Of a stretch of DNA of 5,300 bases, positions 1-5,300 are shown piece after piece. The position numbers and the translations under genes were made by a program. Source of the stretch: Cellvibrionales bacterium UBA2511 (GTDB lineage: Bacteria; Pseudomonadota; Gammaproteobacteria; Pseudomonadales; Porticoccaceae). Below the pieces are notes generated by a model that searched no databases, was not told where the DNA came from, and was given only the letters and a program-made list of their open reading frames with translations. The first letter of the stretch is position 1, and each line of letters opens with the position of its first letter. The stretch lies in contig DDNV01000077.1 in assembly GCA_002341315.1 (NCBI GenBank), positions 19,632 to 24,931 on the forward strand, written 5' to 3'.

Positions 1-1414
1 CCCGACCACCCACCACGTCCATGGCCTGATTGACGATCTGCCGCATCCGTTCAGTGGCATGGAGCTTGGCCATGGCGGTCAGTACCGAGGGCGCACCATC
101 CGCCAGCCCCCGGGTTACCATCTGCCGCATTGCTTCCAGTGTATAGGCGCCCGCGGCAATCTCGGCCGTGGCCTCCTGAACGCCTTCAAATTTACCGATT
201 TCCATATTGAACTGGCGGCGGATCCGGGCAAAGGCCCCGACGGTGAGGTAACACATTTCACCGCTGGCAGTTGCCAGTGCCGGCAGGGATACGCCGCGCC
301 CTGCACCCAGACATTCGATCAGCATCCGCCAACCTTTGCCGGCCATTTCGGCGCCCCCGATAATCCAGTCGATGGGAATAAACACGTCAGTGCCGCTAAT
401 CGGCCCGTTCATGAATGGAGCGCCTGGATTGTGGCGGCGACCAATCTCGACACCGGGGTGGTCAGCTGGCAACAGGGCACAGGTAATGCCGTATTCCACG
501 GTGTCCGGGTCGCCGAGCAAGCCGTCCGGATCCCGCAGTTTGAAGGCGAGGCCAATTGCCGTCGCCACTGGTGCCAGGGTGATCCAGCGCTTGCTGAAAG
601 TCAGGCTGAGACCTAGCACTTCCTCGCCGTTATGTTGCCCCTTGCAAACGATGCCGAGATCCGGAATGGACCCTGCATCTGATCCTGCCTCCGGGCCCGT
701 CAGGCCGAAGCAGGGGAGTTCTGTGCCATTGGCCAGCCCCGGTAACCAGCGCTGTTTCTGTTCTTCAGTGCCGTACTTTACCAGCAGTTCGCCGGGGCCC
801 AGAGAATTCGGCACCATGGCAGTGACCGCGGCCGTGGGCGAACAACTGGCAATTTTGCTCATGACGCGGCTCTGGGCATAAGGGCTGAAATCCAGCCCGC
901 CAAATTCCTCCGGGATGATCAGACCGAAAAAGCCGTTTGTCCTCAGGTGGTCCCAGACTTCCGGCGAAAGGTCCTGCCGTTGATGGACATCCCACTCGTC
1001 GATAAGTTGACACAGCTCCACCACTTCTTTGTCGAGAAACTGCTGTTCCTGCTCGCTGAGCCGAGGCAGGTCAATTGCAGAAAACTGATGCCAGTCCGGC
1101 CTGCCGCTGAACAGCTCCTTTTCCCACCAGGTGGTGCCCGCCTCCAGGGCTTCCTGCTCGGTTTTACTGATGGTGGGCATGGACTTTCGCAGCATGTGAT
1201 ACATCGGTTTAATCAGCAATTGCTGACGCCACCGGGGATGATTGAGGAGGATGGATACACCGATCGTCACCAGTAATATCAGCCACATACCGCTACAGTA
1301 GATTGTCAGCAAAATGGTGCCGGCCACCATAATCAGGGAGCCGGTTTGCAATGGCGGGCGGTAATAAAATACGGCTGTGAGTAAACCGATAAACAGCAAC
1401 AGTGATAACAACAT
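1..1414 (-). CDS. fadE: Acyl-CoA dehydrogenase FadE (partial, 3' end outside the window)
   Basis: FadE catalyses the first step of fatty acid beta-oxidation, the FAD-dependent oxidation of acyl-CoA to trans-2-enoyl-CoA. The visible 471 codons run without stop or frameshift to the window edge. Residues 1-57 are strongly hydrophobic (about two membrane segments, 2-17 and 24-57), the membrane anchor of the FadE subfamily. Diagnostic stretches that match E. coli FadE from memory are EAGTTWWE (91-98), YAQSRV (179-184), VPNSLGPGELL (201-211), PEAGSDAG (241-248, the acyl-CoA dehydrogenase signature), GIVCKG (254-259), ITLAPVAT (278-285), GVEIGRRH (321-328) and FIPIDWIIGG (345-354). E. coli FadE is about 814 aa, so some 340 residues, including the expected catalytic Glu, lie outside. 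The start at 1414 is chosen because GGTGGA (complement of 1421-1426) sits 6 nt upstream and the protein then begins like E. coli FadE. An in-frame ATG at 1444, preceded by AAGAAGG, would add 10 residues. The gene is divergent from the bioC-like operon. Confidence 0.95.
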   Translation of the reverse strand, partial: MLLSLLLFIGLLTAVFYYRPPLQTGSLIMVAGTILLTIYCSGMWLILLVTIGVSILLNHPRWRQQLLIKPMYHMLRKSMPTISKTEQEALEAGTTWWEKELFSGRPDWHQFSAIDLPRLSEQEQQFLDKEVVELCQLIDEWDVHQRQDLSPEVWDHLRTNGFFGLIIPEEFGGLDFSPYAQSRVMSKIASCSPTAAVTAMVPNSLGPGELLVKYGTEEQKQRWLPGLANGTELPCFGLTGPEAGSDAGSIPDLGIVCKGQHNGEEVLGLSLTFSKRWITLAPVATAIGLAFKLRDPDGLLGDPDTVEYGITCALLPADHPGVEIGRRHNPGAPFMNGPISGTDVFIPIDWIIGGAEMAGKGWRMLIECLGAGRGVSLPALATASGEMCYLTVGAFARIRRQFNMEIGKFEGVQEATAEIAAGAYTLEAMRQMVTRGLADGAPSVLTAMAKLHATERMRQIVNQAMDVVGGR

Positions 1415-1420
1415 AGTCTT

Positions 1421-1426
1421 TCCACC
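1421..1426 (-). promoter_or_regulatory. Ribosome binding site deciding the fadE start
   Basis: Read on the minus strand this is GGTGGA, one mismatch from GGAGGA, 6 nt before the ATG at 1414. It supports that ATG over the in-frame ATG at 1444, which has its own weaker-placed candidate, AAGAAGG (complement of 1449-1455), only 4 nt away. Confidence 0.6.
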
Positions 1427-1474
1427 CTTTTTCGACAGGCTCATGAGGCCTTCTTGTGTACCAATGATTGCAAC

Positions 1475-1540
1475 CTTAGACGATTCCGTGTCTCTCGCCC
1501 AGTGGTTGTTGTATCATCATGATCGTCTAGGATAGTCTGG
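1475..1540. repeat. Inverted and tandem repeat cluster in the divergent intergenic region, possible operator
   Basis: CTTAGACGAT at 1475-1484 is the reverse complement, with 9 of 10 matches, of ATCGTCTAGG at 1522-1531. In addition GATCGTCTAG (1521-1530) is followed directly by GATAGTCTGG (1531-1540), a tandem 10-bp repeat with 8 of 10 matches, one DNA helical turn apart. Three related ATCGTCTAG-like elements in about 66 bp between two divergent genes would suit a transcription factor binding region that controls one or both. I do not recognise the motif: it is not a BirA, FadR or PsrA site as I know them. Chance cannot be excluded for elements this short. Confidence 0.3.
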
Positions 1541-1548
1541 ATTTTCTG

Positions 1549-1585
1549 ACCTGCAGTGATTTGGCGCAGGTGAGAGAGCCTCTCA
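1549..1585. repeat. Two adjacent short inverted repeats upstream of the bioC-like gene
   Basis: ACCTGC (1549-1554) pairs perfectly with GCAGGT (1566-1571) across an 11-nt gap. It is followed at once by TGAGAG (1571-1576) pairing with CTCTCA (1580-1585) across AGC. The two share the T at 1571, so as RNA hairpins they would almost exclude each other or stack end to end. There is no T-run after either arm, so they are not intrinsic terminators on the plus strand. They could be operator half-sites or leader hairpins 75-110 nt before the bioC-like start, or chance. Confidence 0.25.
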
Positions 1586-1650
1586 TAGTAGTGGATCACC
1601 ATTGAGTCTCGGCTTGAGTTCCCGGAGCTGACTGCGACCATCGAGAAAAC

Positions 1651-1654
1651 AGGA
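1651..1654 (+). promoter_or_regulatory. Shine-Dalgarno AGGA for a TTG start of the bioC-like gene
   Basis: AGGA ends 4 nt before the TTG at 1659. A second in-frame TTG at 1668 would sit 13 nt away, too far for normal spacing. The reading frame has a stop (TGA) at 1629-1631, so the start must lie after that, and the first in-frame ATG (codon 40) would remove conserved BioC residues. This short spacing favours the TTG at 1659. Confidence 0.5.
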
Positions 1655-1658
1655 TTTT

Positions 1659-2492
1659 TTGTCACCCTTGTCTGCGATCAAAAACACACATCTCGAACTC
1701 GATAAGAGGGCACTGGCCAATCGTTTTGGTTCCCGTGCGGAGAGTTATGAGGCCGCGACACCCGTTCAGCAAGTCATGGGGCAATGCCTGCTGGACAGAA
1801 TTCGCAGTGAGCAGCCCAATGTGAATGTTCAGGAAATTCTTGAAGTGGGTTGCGGCACCGGCCGGTTGACCAGGGCGCTCAAAGCCCTGTTTCCCTCAGC
1901 GAATATAACGGCCATCGATATTTCACAGGAGATGATCGACTATGCCACGAAACAGGTGCCGGGGCCTGACTACCTGGTTGTCGACGCTGAAGAGTATCTG
2001 CAATCACTGAACAGACGGTTTGATCTGATCGTCTCGAATGCAACGGTGCAATGGTTTGTTCACCTCGATAAGGCTATCGAGAGAATGTGTTCGGTGCTTG
2101 CTCCAGGCGGATTCCTGGCGCTGGGCACCTTCGCGGAGCGCACCTTCTGTGAGTTGGCAGACGCCTTTAGCTGTGCCTATCAGAACAACCAGCTCGCTGT
2201 TCAAAATCACGTAGTGCCGATGAAGTCTGTCGATTATCTCCGCCAGTTACTGCCGGAGGCCGAGTTGGTCGAGCGGGATATCCTTGCCCACTTTGCCGAT
2301 GTCAGGACGTTTTTACAGTCCATTAAAGATGCCGGGGCTGTGAACTCCCAGGCGGGCCAGCGACCGATTCCGAGGACTGTGCTCAGAGATATGCCCCATT
2401 ACTACGAGGCACTCTATAAAAAACCCGGTAGTCGCGAAATCCAGGCCACCTACCATACCTGCTTTCTGTTCTATCGCCGACCCCCTGGTTAG
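1659..2492 (+). CDS. bioC: BioC-like malonyl-ACP O-methyltransferase
   Basis: Class I SAM-dependent methyltransferase of 277 aa with BioC family features. BioC methylates the free carboxyl of malonyl-ACP (or malonyl-CoA), so that the fatty acid synthesis cycle can build pimeloyl-ACP methyl ester for biotin; it acts in the cytoplasm. Visible features: the BioC N-terminal block DKRALANRFGSRAESY (15-30) and VQQ (36-38); SAM-binding motif I LEVGCGTG (61-68); the acidic residue after strand 2 in AIDIS (85-89, Asp87); VVDAEE (107-112); the BioC-type SNATVQW (126-132); LAPGGFLALGTF (147-158); CELADAF (164-170); IKDAGA (222-227); and the C-terminal TYH (264-266), like TYHLF in E. coli BioC. E. coli BioC is about 251 aa, so this one is slightly long, mostly at the N-terminus. 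Start at TTG 1659 is inferred. It is first of three genes with 12 bp to the next. No other biotin gene is in view, so a divergent substrate is possible. The methyltransferase fold is certain; the BioC assignment is likely. Confidence 0.8.
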   Translation: MSPLSAIKNTHLELDKRALANRFGSRAESYEAATPVQQVMGQCLLDRIRSEQPNVNVQEILEVGCGTGRLTRALKALFPSANITAIDISQEMIDYATKQVPGPDYLVVDAEEYLQSLNRRFDLIVSNATVQWFVHLDKAIERMCSVLAPGGFLALGTFAERTFCELADAFSCAYQNNQLAVQNHVVPMKSVDYLRQLLPEAELVERDILAHFADVRTFLQSIKDAGAVNSQAGQRPIPRTVLRDMPHYYEALYKKPGSREIQATYHTCFLFYRRPPG

Positions 2493-2504
2493 AGTCCGGC
2501 CAGA

Positions 2505-4022
2505 ATGTTGTTCAACTCCTATCTCTTCCTGCTGGTTTTCTTGCCACTGGTGTTGGCCGGTTTTTACGGTGTAGGCCATCTTGCAGGCCGTACCGGAGGG
2601 CTGCTCTGGCTGGTTGTCGCTTCGCTGATTTTTTATGCCAGCTGGGAGCTATCCTATCTCTGGCTGTTGCTGGCGTCCCTGTTTTTCAATTATTTTGCTG
2701 CACAGCTCATCGGTAAATTGTCCCGTTACCGGCGGTTGTGCCTATGGATTGCAGTGCTGGCCAATGTGGTGCTACTGTTTTATTTCAAGCTGGTCATCGC
2801 TATTTTTGGTGGCAACGGTGCAGCCTTCAGCACGACCCACCATATTCTGATCCCCCTTGGGATATCTTTTATTACTTTTCAGCAAATTGCCTTTCTGGTG
2901 GACAGCTATAAGGGCAAGCTTACGGAAGGCAGTGCACTGGAATACGTGCTTTTTATCACGTTCTTTCCGCAGTTAATCATGGGCCCGATTGTCCATTACC
3001 GTGAACTCCAGCCCCAGTTCAGGAAGGCCGGGTTGTTTCGCTGGAACCCGGATAACTTTTCTCTGGGAATGTGTATTTTCATTGTTGGTCTTTTCAAAAA
3101 AGTGGTGCTGGCCGACAGTATTGCGCCATTCGTCGATGGCGTATACGGGGGTGTTGCCCAGGGTGAAAGCATTGCGCCGATCGATGCCTGGGCTGCCGCC
3201 CTGGGTTTTACACTCCAGATTTACTTTGATTTTTCTGCCTATTCGGATATGGCGATTGGCCTTGCCAGGATGCTCAATATCAACCTGCCCATCAATTTTG
3301 ATGCCCCGTACCGGGCAGTAAACCGCTTTGATTATTGGCGGCGCTGGCATATTTCGTTCGGGGCTTTTATGCGCCAGTATGTGTTCTTCCCGCTGGCCCG
3401 GGCAAAGACATTTAAGGTCGGGCATGTGGGGGCATTGGCGGTCACGACACTTGTGTCGGGTTTCTGGCATGGTCTCGGTGCGACATTTATCGTCTGGGGT
3501 GCATTGCAAAGCCTGCTGATGTTGGGGGTTCACTACCGCGGCGTTATTGCCGGAAAATTGGGGTTATCTTTCCGGAAAAAGGGGTTCCCATGGTTTTCGA
3601 TGTTGCTGACATTTCTGGTGACGGTACTGCTCGGTGTGCTGTTTCGTTCGAGCGATCTGCAGGTGGCATTCGGTATGTATGAGCAGATGGTGGTCGCTGT
3701 GAAAACCACCTTCAGCGGAGATATTGTCGCGCTTTATCAGCATATCGATCGCACGGTTGACCGCTGGGTTTTAATCAACCTTGTCCTGATGCTGCTGATT
3801 GTGTGGGGGGTGCCCAGCACCCGACGTCTGTTTGCCCGGCACTGGACAGCACTGGACCAGCGCACCTCGAGCTCCGAAAAAACCGCACCGGATCTGTTGC
3901 CCTGGCTTCGACATCAGGCGTTTGGCCTGACCCCTCGATGGGCGATTATCATGGCAGCCATGTTGTGTTCCGCGCTCATTTTCATGAGCGGAACCAGCCG
4001 TTTTATCTACTATCAATTCTGA
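2505..4022 (+). CDS. MBOAT family membrane O-acyltransferase (AlgI/PatA-like)
   Basis: Polytopic inner-membrane acyltransferase of 505 aa, normal for AlgI relatives. Proteins of this family transfer an acyl group, often acetyl, from a cytoplasmic donor across the membrane to exported glycans. Family marks in order: N-terminal LFNSYLFLLVFLPLV (2-16); FNYF (61-64); LFYFKL (91-96), where AlgI relatives usually have FKY; SFITFQQIAFLVDSYKG (121-137); MGPIVHY (159-165); LQIYFDFSAYSDMAIGLA (237-254); YWRRWHISFGAFMR (277-290) with conserved His282; and SGFWHG (318-323) with the presumed catalytic His322. The ending FIYYQF (500-505) is typical of AlgI-type proteins. About 10-12 hydrophobic segments are spread over the whole length, with a polar stretch around 440-475. 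No clear Shine-Dalgarno precedes the ATG, and it starts 12 bp after the bioC-like stop, which suggests coupled translation. The next gene encodes its likely periplasmic partner. Substrate is unknown; alginate is not indicated by the neighbours. Confidence 0.93.
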   Translation: MLFNSYLFLLVFLPLVLAGFYGVGHLAGRTGGLLWLVVASLIFYASWELSYLWLLLASLFFNYFAAQLIGKLSRYRRLCLWIAVLANVVLLFYFKLVIAIFGGNGAAFSTTHHILIPLGISFITFQQIAFLVDSYKGKLTEGSALEYVLFITFFPQLIMGPIVHYRELQPQFRKAGLFRWNPDNFSLGMCIFIVGLFKKVVLADSIAPFVDGVYGGVAQGESIAPIDAWAAALGFTLQIYFDFSAYSDMAIGLARMLNINLPINFDAPYRAVNRFDYWRRWHISFGAFMRQYVFFPLARAKTFKVGHVGALAVTTLVSGFWHGLGATFIVWGALQSLLMLGVHYRGVIAGKLGLSFRKKGFPWFSMLLTFLVTVLLGVLFRSSDLQVAFGMYEQMVVAVKTTFSGDIVALYQHIDRTVDRWVLINLVLMLLIVWGVPSTRRLFARHWTALDQRTSSSEKTAPDLLPWLRHQAFGLTPRWAIIMAAMLCSALIFMSGTSRFIYYQF

Positions 4023-4024
4023 AC

Positions 4025-5188
4025 ATGAATACTTACCTCCGTTATTTTGCCGGTTCCCTGGTGGCGATTTTTCTGCTCGGTGCTGCAGTCAACTTTTCGC
4101 TTGATCCATTGGGTTATTTTCGTAATCACGGTATGCACCCCGGCTTTCTGTTGAAAGAGCGTGTGTGGGGAGATGATCGAACGGTATACGATTTGTCGAT
4201 CGACACCTATCGACCGGATACCCTCATAGCCGGAAACTCAAGAGTCAAACGTGGCTTCGCTGTGGATGATCGACAATTGACGGAACGATTGGGTGTGATA
4301 CTGAATCTCGGTTTGCCCGGTGCGCGTTTTGACGAGCTGGATCGCTATATACGGATTGTTCTTGAAGAGCATACCGTGCGACATCTGCTGATCGGTCTGG
4401 ATTTGGGGCAATTTCTTCCTGACAGAGAGCTTGTTGGCGGCTCCACACCGGGGCACTGGCTCGATGCTGATGGTAATTTCCCAGCCTGGTTAAAAAAGCT
4501 GGCGGCTGCACTCTGGTCAAAAAACGCTTTTCTGGCCTCCGCCAAAGTGATGCTTCGCCCATACAACATAACCCTTAACGGCGGTGCAAATCCAGACACG
4601 ATGCTGGAAAAACTGGAGGTATCCGGACATCGACGGATGACACGCAAGGTCGAGGCGCATTTGGCTCGCCGTTATTCAAGGTTCGATCAAGAGGTTTATG
4701 TGGAGAGGGTGGCTGCACTGAATGCACTGCTCGCCGATGCCTGTCTGAACAATACGGATGTCGGACTGTTCATTTCCCCCATGCACATCCGGCAGCTTTT
4801 GTTGATTCGGGAAGTGGGTCATCTCGGTCTGTTTTTTAACTGGAAAATACAGCTCGCAGACATGGTCAGCCAGCATCAGAAAAAGGGGTGCCGGGTAACG
4901 CTGACGGATTTTTCGACCATTTCCTCCTTTACCAGTGAGCCATTTCCTGAGCTGGGCGATAACCAGCATCGAATGCAATGGTATTGGGAGTCGAGTCATT
5001 ACAATCATGAAATGGGGCAGATGGTCATCGATCGCTTGTGGAATCACGACGCTAGCCATGATGGTTTTGGCAAAAACCTTACGGCTGAAAATATTGCCGG
5101 GTGGCTGGACGAAGAGCGGAACAATCTGAACGCGCTGGTACGCAGCCAGCCGATGCTGGTAAAGGAAATCAGCGATTTAGTTCGCTAG
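4025..5188 (+). CDS. SGNH-hydrolase-like membrane-anchored partner of the MBOAT acyltransferase
   Basis: 387-aa protein with one N-terminal membrane segment (about 5-24) followed by a hydrophilic domain, so probably anchored with the domain in the periplasm. I read it as an SGNH/GDSL-like fold: AGNSRVKRGF (69-78) fits block I, with Ser72 as the possible nucleophile; LNLGLPGAR (93-101) fits block II; LLIGLDLGQF (121-130) is the following core strand; and WESSHY (321-326) fits the acid-x-x-His block V, giving Glu322 and His325. The acid is Glu rather than the usual Asp. AlgJ, AlgX, PatB and DltD are known SGNH-type or similar partners of MBOAT proteins, but no close named relative is recognised. 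An open frame extends upstream to 3803 but lies within the MBOAT gene; the ATG at 4025, 2 bp after the MBOAT stop, gives the membrane anchor at residue 5. No Shine-Dalgarno is seen, so translational coupling is likely. Function: probable O-acyl transfer to, or acyl handling on, an exported polymer. Confidence 0.8.
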   Translation: MNTYLRYFAGSLVAIFLLGAAVNFSLDPLGYFRNHGMHPGFLLKERVWGDDRTVYDLSIDTYRPDTLIAGNSRVKRGFAVDDRQLTERLGVILNLGLPGARFDELDRYIRIVLEEHTVRHLLIGLDLGQFLPDRELVGGSTPGHWLDADGNFPAWLKKLAAALWSKNAFLASAKVMLRPYNITLNGGANPDTMLEKLEVSGHRRMTRKVEAHLARRYSRFDQEVYVERVAALNALLADACLNNTDVGLFISPMHIRQLLLIREVGHLGLFFNWKIQLADMVSQHQKKGCRVTLTDFSTISSFTSEPFPELGDNQHRMQWYWESSHYNHEMGQMVIDRLWNHDASHDGFGKNLTAENIAGWLDEERNNLNALVRSQPMLVKEISDLVR

Positions 5189-5217
5189 GCCCTGATTTGG
5201 TTGCATCTGTGGTGACT

Positions 5218-5246
5218 AAAAAACGCCAATGACGGCTGGCGTTTTG
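5218..5246. terminator. Rho-independent, apparently bidirectional terminator
   Basis: AAAACGCCA (5220-5228) pairs perfectly with TGGCGTTTT (5237-5245) around an 8-nt loop, a 9-bp stem whose lower part is A-T. On the plus strand it ends in four T, about 30 nt after the stop of the last operon gene. On the minus strand the same hairpin is followed by six T (complement of 5218-5223), a stronger tail. This marks the end of the three-gene operon and suggests that a convergent gene could share it from the right. Confidence 0.75.
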
Positions 5247-5300
5247 AGAGTCCCGGCTTGGGAGCCCAGTGCGATTGATTCACTCCGCGATGAGGAATGA

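Noticed and set aside
59..1276. Long plus-strand open frames across the fadE region.
   Set aside because: They lie antisense to an unbroken, clearly conserved FadE reading frame and their products have no recognisable features; they reflect the GC-rich codon pattern of the real gene.
1468..1511. TTGCAACC (1468-1475) and GGTTGTTG (1504-1511) as a possible BirA biotin operator near the bioC-like gene.
   Set aside because: The proteobacterial BirA site has TTGTAAACC and GGTTTACAA separated by about 14-16 nt. Here the arms are imperfect and the gap is 28 nt.
1506..1536. A possible sigma-70 promoter for the bioC-like operon with TTGTTG at 1506-1511 and TAGGAT at 1528-1533.
   Set aside because: Each hexamer has only 3-4 of 6 consensus matches and there is no other support. 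No better promoter was found for either direction in 1415-1658.
1441..1665. A 74-codon minus-strand open frame that starts with GTG, fills the divergent intergenic region and overlaps the ATG at 1444 by an ATGA junction.
   Set aside because: The product resembles nothing I know, its AAGG directly abuts the GTG so spacing is wrong, and it overlaps the start of the bioC-like gene. The ATGA overlap is suggestive of coupling to a longer fadE start, but chance is the simpler explanation. Conservation in relatives would change this view.
3803..4024. A 74-residue N-terminal extension of the SGNH-like protein.
   Set aside because: It overlaps the conserved C-terminal part of the MBOAT gene, is not conserved-looking, and would place the membrane anchor in the interior. 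The ATG at 4025 gives a normal anchored protein.
5251..5270. A second small hairpin (TGGG-AG-CCCA) after the terminator.
   Set aside because: A 4-bp stem with a 2-nt loop is not a stable or meaningful structure.

Overview
The window looks like chromosomal DNA from a gammaproteobacterium. The main reason is the leftward gene at the left edge, which encodes the long, membrane-anchored FadE-type acyl-CoA dehydrogenase typical of that class and aligns by eye along its whole visible length with Escherichia coli FadE. Genus cannot be read from the sequence. A free-living, possibly marine, relative of Marinobacter, Microbulbifer or Cellvibrio would fit, but that is inference. I see no insertion sequence, tRNA, rRNA, CRISPR array or phage gene.

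Layout: (1) 1-1414, minus strand: the N-terminal 471 codons of fadE, cut by the window edge before its catalytic C-terminal part. (2) 1415-1658: a 244-bp divergent intergenic region with several short inverted and direct repeats but no convincing promoter. (3) 1659-5188, plus strand: three tightly packed genes that look like one operon. These are a BioC-like SAM-dependent methyltransferase (277 aa, probable TTG start), then after 12 bp an AlgI-like MBOAT membrane O-acyltransferase (505 aa), then after 2 bp a 387-aa single-pass, SGNH-hydrolase-like protein of the kind that partners MBOAT proteins. (4) 5189-5300: a hairpin that can terminate transcription on both strands, then about 55 bp with no assignable gene.

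Functional reading: the MBOAT protein and the SGNH-like protein together form a plausible two-component O-acyltransferase, analogous to AlgI/AlgJ, PatA/PatB or DltB/DltD. The first would pass an acyl group across the inner membrane and the second would help place it on an exported glycan or other envelope acceptor. The acceptor is not identifiable because no glycan synthesis gene is visible. The unusual element is the bioC-like first gene. BioC normally caps malonyl-ACP by methylation to start pimelate synthesis for biotin, yet no other biotin gene is present here. Either an orphan bioC happens to share a transcript with envelope genes, or the methyltransferase has a role linked to the acyltransferase pair. 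This is the main point worth following up.
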